DNA of 64,000 nt from Sipunculus nudus (taxonomy: Eukaryota; Annelida; Sipuncula; Golfingiida; Sipunculidae), in the NCBI GenBank assembly GCA_026874595.1, contig CM049314.1:31135729-31199728 (forward strand). The letters are read 5' to 3'. The position numbers and the translations under genes were made by a program. Shown here in pieces: positions 34,169-42,960 of this stretch (position 1 is the stretch's first letter; every line of letters begins with the position of its first letter). The notes below the pieces were generated by a model. It was not told the origin of the DNA. It searched no databases and saw nothing but the letters and a program-made list of their open reading frames with translations.

Positions 34169-35392
34169 ATGGGTACGGAATTTAAACCAAATGAAATTAT
34201 ACCACAATTAAGAGAAAATATGAGCTTATTGTATACGTTAAAGAAAAATGAACTTGAAATTGTTGCTCTACATTTAAATATTGACATCATGGATGTATGC
34301 ACTGTAGAGGGTTTAAGAAATGTACTTAAGAAATCATTTTATGGTGATGTAGAAAGTAAAGAGGAATCTGATTTGGAGGAAAAAACTATTAAGGAACCTC
34401 TTGGGGCAACAGCTATTGACCCGATAGAACTAGAATTGAGAAAGTATGAACTTAAATTGAAATATGAAGCTCAAGCACAAGTTGAAATAGAAATTCGTAG
34501 ATGTGAAATCGAAAGAGAAACGCAAATTAAGTTGAAAGAGTTAGAGTTACAAAATCCTCAAAATCGTAAAGCACATGAGCCGTCTGAATTCCTATTCAGA
34601 AATTCGACAAAAGTACCTCCCTTCAATGAAAACGAAGTGGAGCGTTATTTCAGTTATTTTGAACGGGTGGCCACTTTAATGGCTTGGCCTAAAGGCCAGT
34701 GGACCCTGTTGTTACAAAGCGTTCTGGTTGGTCGTGCACAGGACGTTTACACTGCGCTCACAGACGAACAATGCAGAGATTACGACACTGTAAAAGAGGT
34801 CATTCTGAGAGCCTATGAATTAGTCCCCGAAGCGTATCGCTTAAAATTTAGGAATGCCACCAAAAGAGAAAATCAAACTCATGTTGAATATGCTAGAGAT
34901 AAAGAAAGTGCATTTAATAGATGGTGTCAGTCTATGAAAATTGATCAGGATTTTGAAAAACTCAAACAACTAATTTTGATAGAAGAGTTCAAAAGGCATA
35001 TCCGTAGTGACATTAAAATATTTTTGGATGAACATAAAGTAAGAAATGTAAACGAGGCTGGTGTCCTGGCAGATGAATTTGCCTTGACGCACCGCCCCAG
35101 TTATACCAGTCACAGGAGGAGGTATGGTGAGAAAAGAGAGGGTAGCAAAAGCCCATACTGGGTCGGAGAAAGGGTAGTCCCTACTATCGGGGTCACTCCG
35201 GCTCAGGTAAACCACAGTCCGATCATGGTAAACCCCAGTATAAAAGTCAATCTGACTCTCCTGCTCAACATAAAGAGGGACAACCTAGGACTGGACCCAA
35301 ATATTGTACATTCTGTGAGTTCAAGGGGCATACAGAATCTGAGTGTTATAGAAAAAGATACGGTCAAAGTAAGCCTAAACCTAATGCGTTAA
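34169..35392 (+). CDS. Gag: matrix-like, coiled coil and SCAN-related capsid
   Basis: A 407-residue open frame starting 158 bases after the 5' LTR. Residues about 85-128 are a charged, probably coiled-coil segment (ELELRKYELKLKYE...). Residues about 140-310 form a helical capsid region with VPPFNENEVERYFSYFERVA, then VLVGRAQDVYTALT, AYELVPEAYRLKFRN and FKRHIRSDIKIFL. This resembles the gag region from which vertebrate SCAN domains were derived, as reported for Gmr1-like elements. After about residue 330 the translation loses sense. The zinc knuckle that should follow is encoded one frame away and is continuous with the protease, so the last 75 or so residues are an out-of-frame tail. Confidence 0.88.
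   Translation: MGTEFKPNEIIPQLRENMSLLYTLKKNELEIVALHLNIDIMDVCTVEGLRNVLKKSFYGDVESKEESDLEEKTIKEPLGATAIDPIELELRKYELKLKYEAQAQVEIEIRRCEIERETQIKLKELELQNPQNRKAHEPSEFLFRNSTKVPPFNENEVERYFSYFERVATLMAWPKGQWTLLLQSVLVGRAQDVYTALTDEQCRDYDTVKEVILRAYELVPEAYRLKFRNATKRENQTHVEYARDKESAFNRWCQSMKIDQDFEKLKQLILIEEFKRHIRSDIKIFLDEHKVRNVNEAGVLADEFALTHRPSYTSHRRRYGEKREGSKSPYWVGERVVPTIGVTPAQVNHSPIMVNPSIKVNLTLLLNIKRDNLGLDPNIVHSVSSRGIQNLSVIEKDTVKVSLNLMR
35305..35346 (+). CDS. Nucleocapsid zinc knuckle, in the pol frame
   Basis: In the frame used by the downstream protease, the sequence encodes CTFCEFKGHTESEC, a C-x2-C-x4-H-x4-C knuckle that binds the RNA genome. That frame is open from about 35146, upstream of the ATG at 35407. 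The knuckle therefore joins protease without interruption but is separated from capsid by one frame change between about 35130 and 35180. Confidence 0.85.
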
Positions 35393-35406
35393 CTGTTACG
35401 CAGAGC

Positions 35407-37686
35407 ATGAAACCGGTAACAATGCCCAGTAAACTAGAGACTAAAGGTGAAACACAAAGCCCTGTCCACGAGAGCTTTCAGCCCTTTGTGTCAGATGGCT
35501 TTGTTCAGTTAGAGGGTAACCATGCAAGAAAGGCCCGTGTTAAAATCTTAAGGGATACCGGGGCAACCCAAAGCCTCGTTTTGAAATCTGTTCTTCCCTT
35601 CTCTCAAGAGAGTTACGCGGGGTGTTCAGTTCTAGTCCAGGGCGTTAATTCGGAATTTTTAGAAGTTCCATTACACAGAGTGAAACTAGAATCTGATTTA
35701 GTCTCTGAATTTGTAACTGTAGGAGTTTGTTCAAAGTTGCCAGTAGAGGGCGTTTCGCTCCTCCTAGGCAACGATTTAGCTGGTGACAGAGTGAAAATTG
35801 ATCCCAGAATGACAAAATTGCCGAGCACTGATAGGGACACAGACCTGCTCCAGCAGGAGTTTCCGGGCGTATTTCCAGGCTGTGTAGTGACTAGAGCGAT
35901 GAGTAAAAAGGCAAGTCTGAAACCAGAGAGTTCTGTACTTGACCTCTCGCAAACCTTTATGGCGCATTCAAACGATGACGTCAGTGGCTTAAAGCCCGTT
36001 ACGCGAGTAAATATTAAATCGCCCGCATGTGACCCACGTGGCACACCCAGTCCAAAGGACTCGACTACAAATGTAGTCCAGGGCAAACAGACCCTGAATA
36101 GAAATCTCCAAAGGAGTACAAACGGCGTCAAATCGCCTGATCAAAATGGGTATGAACAGTTAAAGAAGGATAGGAGTGTAAAGAATGTAGAAGTTAGCAT
36201 GAAAACTGATGATTTGATAGAAATGCAAAAGAAAGATCCTGATATTGTCTCCCTTAGAGAAAATGCCTTGACTAAAGAGGAAGCAGATAAAGTTCCAACT
36301 TGTTTCACCTTACAGAATGATGTACTAGTCAGAAAATATAGACCTCCCACCATACCAGCGGACGAAACGTGGAAAACTCTTTATCAAATTGTAGTTCCCC
36401 CCGAGTATCGCCCAGAAATCTTAAAACTTGCACATGATCATCCTATGGCAGGACATTTGGGTGTCAGGAAAACCAAACACAAAATTCTCCAACACTTCTA
36501 TTGGCCCAAAGTAAAACGAGACGTGGCGAAATACTGTAAAACTTGTCATGTGTGTCAAATGATTGGAAAACCAACCCACCAAATTAGTCCTGCGCCACTC
36601 TCGCCCATACCAACAACACATGATGCGTTTGAATCAGTAATACTTGACTGTGTAGGACCGCTAAGAAAAACTAAACATGGCAATGAATATGTTCTAACTA
36701 TCATGTGTACTGCAACTAGATTTCCAGAAGCTATTCCTCTTAGAACTATATCTGCAAAGAAAATTGTTGAAGCTCTGGTTAAATTTTTTACTACTTTTGG
36801 CTTACCAGGAACAATACAAACGGATCAAGGTTCAAATTTCATGTCAAATATATTTGCCCAGGTTATGGCAGAGCTAGGCATAAAACACTACAAATCCAGT
36901 GCCTACCATCCTGAGAGTCAAGGTGCTCTAGAGCGATTTCACCAAACTCTCAAAAACATGATTAGTGCTTATTGTCTTGACACTGGGAACCAGTGGGATG
37001 AGGGGTTACCCTTTTTGATATTTGCAGCCCGAGAAGCAGTGCAAGAAAGCTTAGGGTTTAGCCCTTTTGAATTAGTGTATGGGCACTGTGTAAGAGGCCC
37101 CCTGGCGGTGTTAAAAGACACTTGGATGGAAAACAGTTCTCAAAGTAGCTTGTTAAAATATGTTCAGGAATTCAAGGAGAAATTAAGTAGGGCAAATGAA
37201 ATCGCCCAAGAACATTTAAAGAAAGCCCAAAACAAAATGAAAGTATGGTATGACAAAAAGACGACAAAAAGAGAATTTAAACCTGGTAATAAAGTTCTGG
37301 TATTATTCCCAATTCCAGGACATCCCCTGCAAGCAAAATACTCTGGACCATACAAAGTTGTTGAGAAGAAATCAGATTTGAATTATGTAATTGATACTCC
37401 TGATCGTAGAAAGTCGCAACAACTTTGTCATATAAATATGTTGAAAGAATATCATGACAGATCAGCGGAAACATGTCGATCTAGTCCTCCCCAAACAAAT
37501 TTGGTACTCATTAAAGAAACTGAAAAGAATGCCGAGGATGTTCTCATGAAGAAAACTGAACATCCTGTAAAACTGAACAACTCTGATATTTTAAATAATT
37601 TAGATCAGAAATTGTCACATTTGGATTTCGATCAGTTATCAGAGTTGAAGGAAATCCTGCTAAATTATGACTCTTTTATTTCCTGA
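35407..37686 (+). CDS. Pol part 1: aspartic protease and integrase
   Basis: A 759-codon open frame that also extends upstream without stops to about 35146. The protease has its active site DTGA at residues 50-53 and LLGNDL at 119-124, so it would cleave the polyprotein as a dimer. Integrase follows: zinc-binding HHCC with His343 or His345, His350, Cys380 and Cys383; then catalytic Asp414 (ILDCVGP), Asp473 (TDQGSNF) and Glu509 (GALERF), giving D-D-35-E spacing with every acidic residue intact. A GPY/F module (YSGPYKVVE, about 645-653) and a basic tail follow. Integrase ahead of reverse transcriptase is the unusual feature. The frame ends at 37686, just as the lead-in to reverse transcriptase begins, because of one extra base in a T-rich run near 37675. 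Confidence 0.93.
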   Translation: MKPVTMPSKLETKGETQSPVHESFQPFVSDGFVQLEGNHARKARVKILRDTGATQSLVLKSVLPFSQESYAGCSVLVQGVNSEFLEVPLHRVKLESDLVSEFVTVGVCSKLPVEGVSLLLGNDLAGDRVKIDPRMTKLPSTDRDTDLLQQEFPGVFPGCVVTRAMSKKASLKPESSVLDLSQTFMAHSNDDVSGLKPVTRVNIKSPACDPRGTPSPKDSTTNVVQGKQTLNRNLQRSTNGVKSPDQNGYEQLKKDRSVKNVEVSMKTDDLIEMQKKDPDIVSLRENALTKEEADKVPTCFTLQNDVLVRKYRPPTIPADETWKTLYQIVVPPEYRPEILKLAHDHPMAGHLGVRKTKHKILQHFYWPKVKRDVAKYCKTCHVCQMIGKPTHQISPAPLSPIPTTHDAFESVILDCVGPLRKTKHGNEYVLTIMCTATRFPEAIPLRTISAKKIVEALVKFFTTFGLPGTIQTDQGSNFMSNIFAQVMAELGIKHYKSSAYHPESQGALERFHQTLKNMISAYCLDTGNQWDEGLPFLIFAAREAVQESLGFSPFELVYGHCVRGPLAVLKDTWMENSSQSSLLKYVQEFKEKLSRANEIAQEHLKKAQNKMKVWYDKKTTKREFKPGNKVLVLFPIPGHPLQAKYSGPYKVVEKKSDLNYVIDTPDRRKSQQLCHINMLKEYHDRSAETCRSSPPQTNLVLIKETEKNAEDVLMKKTEHPVKLNNSDILNNLDQKLSHLDFDQLSELKEILLNYDSFIS

Positions 37687-37930
37687 TGTCCCCAGTAGAA
37701 CTAATGTACTACAGCATGATGTAGACGTAGGAGATGCTTCCCCTATTAAACAGGCACCATATAGAGCTGGTCCCCAAAAGTTACAAGCCATAAAGAATGA
37801 AATCAAGTATATGATAGAGAATGATATTATTGAAAACAGCAGTAGTGCCTGGAGTTCCCCATGTTTGTTGATAAAGAAGCCTGATATGACCTACAGATCT
37901 GTACAGACTATCGAAAAGTTAACACTGTAA
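37667..37930 (+). CDS. Pol part 2a: N-terminal part of reverse transcriptase
   Basis: An 87-codon frame holding the FPDVPSRTN lead-in, then PYRAGPQKLQAIKNEIKYM, a segment with IIENSSSAWSSPCLLIKKPD, and the fingers region up to MTYR. It is frame-shifted relative to both neighbours: entry near 37675 (extra T) and exit near 37905, where one base is missing before the conserved C-T-D-Y-R segment. The ATG at 37667 is probably not a real initiation site. Confidence 0.85.
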   Translation: MTLLFPDVPSRTNVLQHDVDVGDASPIKQAPYRAGPQKLQAIKNEIKYMIENDIIENSSSAWSSPCLLIKKPDMTYRSVQTIEKLTL

Positions 37931-37950
37931 CAATAACAGATACTTACCCT

Positions 37951-38997
37951 TTGCCCAGAGTGGAAGATTGCATTGATAGGATTGGATCTGCTACGTATAT
38001 TAGCAAGTTAGATCTGTTAAAAGGTTATTGGCAGGTACCTCTTACCGAAAGGGCTAAGCAAATATCTGCGTTTGTAACGCCAAACGGTTTGTTCCAGTAC
38101 AAAGTTATGCCCTTCGGAATGAAAAATGCGCCAGCCTGCTTCATGAGACTTATGAATTGTGTATTATCTGGCTTAGATAACTGTACTTGCTATGTTGATG
38201 ATGTTGTTGTATACAATCACATATGGGAAGATCATAAACAAAGTTTGGTAGAACTCTTTGAGAGACTGAAAAAAGCAGGATTGACAGTTAATCTTGCCAA
38301 GAGTGATTTTTGTCGTGCAACTGTAACATATTTAGGGCACGAAGTAGGTCAAGGTTGTGTAAAACCAATTGCCAGTAAAGTATCTGCTATCGTAGAATTT
38401 CCAGTTCCTTCTAATCGCAAGGAACTAATGCGATTCTTAGGAATGACTGGGTATTACAGGAAATTTTGTCAAAACTTTGCAGAAGTTGTGAATCCGTTAA
38501 CGGACCTATTGAAAAAGGACAGAAAATTCCATTGGAATAAAAACTGTCAAAATGCTTTTGAAAGAGCCAAAGCTATATTACAAAGTGCACCTGTGTTACA
38601 GGCTCCAAATTTTGATAAACCGTTTTCTCTCCTGACGGATGCCAGCGATTGCGGTGTAGGCGCTGTGCTCATCCAAGACGATGACTTTAACATAAGTCAT
38701 CCGGTTTGCTACTATTCAAAGAAATTTTTACCTCATCAAAAGAATTATTCTACTATTGAAAAGGAAACTCTGTCACTATTGATGGCGTTACAGCACTTTG
38801 AAGTATATTTGGGCTCTACGCCTTATGAAATAACTGTTTATACAGGTCATAATCCCATAACATTTCTTCATAAGATGAAGAATAATAATCAGAGATTAAT
38901 GAGATGGAGTCTAGCCCTGACAGAGTTTAACCTAGTTATCAAACACATTAAGGTCTCCGATAACATAATCGCTGATACGTTATCAAGACGTCATTAA
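37951..38997 (+). CDS. Pol part 2b: reverse transcriptase and RNase H
   Basis: A 348-codon frame, open upstream to about 37907. Reverse transcriptase palm motifs are visible: KLDLLKGYWQVPL (19-31), FVTPNGLFQYKVMPFGMKNAP (41-61, shown in part) and the catalytic YVDD at 81-84, followed by the thumb with FLGMTGYYRKFC. RNase H starts near LLTDASDCGVG with its first Asp, keeps Glu in STIEKETLSLL, and has TGHNP where the family has TDHNP. The third active-site Asp is therefore Gly (codon at 38845-38847). The last Asp, in IADTLSRRH, is present. The frame ends 234 bases before the 3' LTR. Confidence 0.92.
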   Translation: MPRVEDCIDRIGSATYISKLDLLKGYWQVPLTERAKQISAFVTPNGLFQYKVMPFGMKNAPACFMRLMNCVLSGLDNCTCYVDDVVVYNHIWEDHKQSLVELFERLKKAGLTVNLAKSDFCRATVTYLGHEVGQGCVKPIASKVSAIVEFPVPSNRKELMRFLGMTGYYRKFCQNFAEVVNPLTDLLKKDRKFHWNKNCQNAFERAKAILQSAPVLQAPNFDKPFSLLTDASDCGVGAVLIQDDDFNISHPVCYYSKKFLPHQKNYSTIEKETLSLLMALQHFEVYLGSTPYEITVYTGHNPITFLHKMKNNNQRLMRWSLALTEFNLVIKHIKVSDNIIADTLSRRH

Positions 38998-39220
38998 TTT
39001 TGATCTGATGATTGATTCTTGTTATAGCCTCGGACATGTTTTGTCCTTTGGAAGAGTTGTATTACATATATTACATGTATTAAGATATTGCTGATTATAC
39101 TATTTGTGATGATGATAATTAATTAGCTGTAAGAAGCATAAACTAATGCTTAAGATGTCAAACTACTCATATACTCGTCATACAGTGCTAATGCTTTGCT
39201 CTCCTTACCTTCTTTCTTTT
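38998..39220 (+). other. 3' non-coding segment of the LTR element
   Basis: AT-rich, without coding signal, between the RNase H stop codon and the polypurine tract. I see no envelope-like gene. Confidence 0.7.
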
Positions 39221-39231
39221 AAGGGTGGGGG
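39221..39231 (+). other. Polypurine tract
   Basis: AAGGGTGGGGG lies directly before the 3' LTR. It is the expected primer for plus-strand DNA synthesis and contains a single T. Confidence 0.8.
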
Positions 39232-39965
39232 TGTTGCATGGACGTCACCCGGACATCGGAGGATGGCGCCACGAAGTGGTGTGGCCGCCCCCGTTTCCGC
39301 GCTTATGGATCCACCCCGCTATCAGTGACTACTGACGCGCTTTTAGAAACATAAAAACTATTCTTGGACCATTCAGTACTGGTTTTGCAGTTCTGCCGGC
39401 GCTATCGTTTCTCTCAAACAAAACCACAAACTTCTGCGGTTTCCACCCATTGTTGAAAACCTATAAAACGAACTCGCCTGCAGTTCGAGGCGGGACTATT
39501 GACTTCGCCAACGCCACGTTGCTGTTATCCCCGGGGACCGTGACCGTGGGCTCTTGGTCCCCAAGCCCACGGAATGCCATAAACCACGCCATGAACTTTA
39601 TTATTTAGGAAGAGGAGAGACTTTATGTTTGTTTGGTGCCACATGGATTAATACAGGACTTCAGTTTTGTGTGTGCCCGAATTATGTGTTGATGATGGAC
39701 TTCAGTTTCTCGTATACCGGATTCAGTTAAGTATTTCGTTACAGTTCGTTATTTAGAGACTCAGTTTTCGTCAGAGACTTGGTTATAAATTACGTTATGT
39801 ATTGACTATTATATTATTTGTGTATGAATGTAAATATTGTAATCTAGTAATATAGTACTGTTTTTGCACCCATATTTTGGTTACGTATTCATTTGAAGAG
39901 AACGTGTCTGAGCATATGTGTTACGGTTCGGCCTGAGTTGTTTGGTGTGAAAAGGGACCGTAACA
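39232..39965 (+). repeat. 3' LTR, 734 bp
   Basis: The same length as the 5' LTR and identical except for C at 39319. The older LTR at 63509 also has C at this site, so the 5' LTR base is probably the derived one. Confidence 0.95.
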
Positions 39966-41015
39966 CCTTTTATTTGCTTTTGATGCAAATTATATCTGTA
40001 GAAATATATTTCCAGAGAGGCAAGGACAAAACATATATCTAATAATGTTGCCACATACAGACAGAAGAGAGTAACTTTTACATTTGCCACATGCCGTTAA
40101 TCATCGGATTCCATGCGTAATGTTATTTCATCTGGGATTCCAACGTAATTTATATATATATATATATATTATCAAAAGAAATTGTGTCCATTTTCTAAAG
40201 CTTAAAGCTTTGCCTATTTGTCTTTTATTGGGTTTCGGTTCACCTTCTATCCCGATCTCTTGGATAACTGACCCAGTGTGTATACACCTAGTGATTTGCC
40301 TTTGTGGAGTATATTGAGTAATGTTTAATTTACCCACTTGTATTCACAGATAAGCAATAACCTTCCGATTATATATGCCTTTCTATTCTCTGTAGGTAAC
40401 TTTGTCAACTTTTACATCTTATTATCTTATCTTTCTAATTTGGACATCCTGGCGTTGACATTTCTAGTTTGTTCATAATACCTTTTCCTGTTTGGAGACT
40501 TTTTCCAAGGTCACCCGTAATCCTGATATAGATGCTGCTGTCTAGTTACGGTATACAATCGTGTCCCTGAGGAATAAAAAAAAAGTAAAATTCTTGTAAA
40601 ATAAAAATATAAATGTTATTGCAATTTAGTGAAGTGCAGGTAAGGAAATGGGTTGATGCATCTACAGTCTGACAATAATCATTTATGGGTGGTAAATGGG
40701 CTATGTATCATCTGAACAAAAGGAGAAACGCATGAACAAAGCAAAGGTTCCACACAAAGCTGTACAACGAATTATAAATGGATGTTGAAATTAGCCTAGA
40801 CTTATGATTGAGAAATGACATAGTCGCGTTTTTTAATGTAATCTAGTCATGCGCGCATGATCGATAGATGGTTAACATGTGATAGTGGTACTTCATAGCC
40901 AGTGTGCTTTTGTTTTCTTTTCAATTATGGACTTTGTTATACTACTGTATATAAAAACATCTCTTTATCCGTTCCCCCTTTCAATCTGACAAATAGGCTT
41001 GATCCTTTGAAAGCT

Positions 41016-41019
<4 letters not shown>

Positions 41020-41062
<43 letters not shown>
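41020..41062. repeat. (TA)n microsatellite
   Basis: Alternating TA run of about 42 bases with one shift (attata) near its end. Confidence 0.9.
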
Positions 41063-41602
41063 AACATTCGACAAAAGAAAAAATTTGAATGAATTTTGCC
41101 ATTCAAGCAAGAAAATGTGGTCTCTGACTTATAGGAAGAAAATATATCAGCAATAGTTTTATATGAAAGATTTCTGTCATTTTCGAATATTTAATGCAAA
41201 AGATTAGGTTATGGCTACGCACCCTGTTCCCTTGAGTCCTATAAAAGAAAAACAGTTCAGCACTGAGGAAAATATATTAAAATTGAACATTTGATATCGT
41301 CTTTCCATGCAGATGTGTAATCGTGATTATGAGTAAGATCAATTTTTCTGGTTTTCTCGATAGCATTCCCTTGGATAGAGTCAGTTGACATAGTGAAGAG
41401 GGAAAGGTTCTGCTTAACCTCTCATGTCGTCTCTTATTATTACCTGGTGATAAAGATATTGCTTAAAATGATTACGAGTACAAAATGATCTGTAATGGTT
41501 TAAGTTATTCGTTTTTAGTTTGGTACAATTTTAAAACGTTTTCGTAGTTTTGTTCCCTGTTGTTAGGACACACATTTGATATAAAGTAATAATTAATATA
41601 TT

Positions 41603-41634
<32 letters not shown>

Positions 41635-41832
41635 CATATATAAAGAAAGAATGACTTTTTTTATGAACACAAGAGCTTTTGAAGTTCACAGGCTTCTACG
41701 TGAGGGTGTTAGTGGGAACGTCGAAAGCTCGTGTGTTAATGAACAAGGTATTCTATCTAAAAGGCGTCACTTTTTCTCTTTACCTTCACTTCACTATATA
41801 TATATGCGTGTGTTTGTGTGTGATATTCCGAT

Positions 41833-41859
41833 TATATATATATACACTGATAGAGAGAC

Positions 41860-41911
<52 letters not shown>
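41833..41911. repeat. TA / GA / GACA compound microsatellite
   Basis: Short TA run, a mixed segment, then about 30 bases of GA and five GACA units. Confidence 0.9.
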
Positions 41912-42793
41912 GGTCAATAAAATATTACCACAACATTGATTCGATTTTAATTAAAACCTATGCATAACGTTTTAGATGACATGAACTGGGCCTTGATGGG
42001 ACCATAGTTCAACTTTTTTTATGTATAGACTCCAAAAGAAGGGCTTAAAGAAAAATATTTTGGCCACAGTAAAATTTTGTACTAAACTGAAGTGGGTATT
42101 ATGTAGAAAGAATTTTTATATTTTTTTTTTCTAGCAATGAGGATATGGTTTAGGATTGTGAATTTACCGGAGACTATATATCATTAAGCGGTCTTTTAAT
42201 TAGTTCTTGATTTTCTTTCTGGAAGATTTGATCTGTAATGGCTTCGATAAAAAAACGGGGGGTGTTTCCTTGCTACGAGAACAGAAGATCTTTGTTGGTT
42301 GAAAGGTATTAGTGATGCTACATTAACCTAGGTTTTTATTCATACATATATTGAAACAATGTGCACAGAATTCTCCTGAGTAACTAAGGTATTGTTCCAA
42401 AGTGCAGATGTTAGTCTGTATTAACTGAAAGAGAAATCATCGGAGATCTCAAGGCTGAGAATCCCGATAGAAATAGGGGAAATTTTCTATAGATCCTAGG
42501 GGAAAGAGGTTGCTTTGAAGACATTCTTCCGGATGGAAGTTTTTGTGTGCTTTACGGTAAATTATTTCTGTAGTTGATGATAAAAGTTTCTTTGATCCCT
42601 CTTTACATTCCGTTTCTCATGACGTTTACCAGCATACATAATGGACGAATGACCCTTACTTTTTCCACATACCACAAATCGGAGGTTTCAATGCGTAAAG
42701 TTATTTGCTATGGAGTACTCCTAAACATCGGCTGGACTGTTTTGGTCTGAGGAAAAAAGCAGATTACTTGTGTAAGATGAACTCTAGGCAAGT

Positions 42794-42794
<1 letters not shown>

Positions 42795-42829
<35 letters not shown>
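42795..42829. repeat. (CT)n microsatellite
   Basis: Pure CT run of about 35 bases, in the same relative position as the CT tracts at 5887 and 62000 within the dispersed module. Confidence 0.9.
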
Positions 42830-42831
<2 letters not shown>

Positions 42832-42960
42832 GTTAAAGCTTGATTGTTTAAGTTATGCATCGAGGATTACGTAGACAAAGTATGCGTGCAGCATGTTATC
42901 TCCTTACCTTATGTATGCATTAGGTGTGCTGAGACCAGGGTAGATTGTTGGTATTCATTG

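Larger units (their letters stand above)
33277..39965 (+). mobile_element. Full-length Gmr1-like LTR retrotransposon
   Basis: A 6689-bp element bounded by 734-bp direct LTRs that begin TGTTGC and end GTAACA. They differ at one base (T at 33364, C at 39319). A 4-bp duplication CCTT flanks it (33273-33276 and 39966-39969); the unoccupied version is preserved at 32536-32539. The coding order is capsid, zinc knuckle, aspartic protease, integrase, reverse transcriptase, RNase H. Integrase before reverse transcriptase is the order known for the Gmr1-like group, whereas ordinary Ty3/gypsy elements have integrase last. Insertion was recent, yet the reading frame changes three times and one RNase H active-site residue is replaced, so this copy looks non-autonomous unless the indels are assembly errors. 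Confidence 0.95.
39966..42960. repeat. Duplicon modules and microsatellites downstream of the LTR element
   Basis: No gene. Positions 39966-40140 continue the module interrupted by the insertion. Positions 40430-40590 match 45450-45630 (tggacatcctgg/tgggcattaacatttcta, gatatagatgc.gct.tct). Positions 42640-42850 are another diverged copy of the 5660-5930 module with a CT tract at 42795-42829. TA runs are at 40151-40169, 41020-41062 and 41598-41643. A TA-GA-GACA compound array lies at 41833-41911. Confidence 0.6.

Noticed and set aside
35130-35180. Programmed -1 frameshift between gag and pol
   Set aside because: The shift falls between capsid and zinc knuckle rather than after nucleocapsid, and no slippery heptamer in the correct phase was found. 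An indel is simpler.
35613-36131. 172-codon minus-strand frame inside pol
   Set aside because: It is antisense to the protease-integrase frame, which has clear motifs.
38998-39231. Envelope gene in the young LTR element
   Set aside because: Only 234 bases separate the RNase H stop codon from the 3' LTR, with no open frame.
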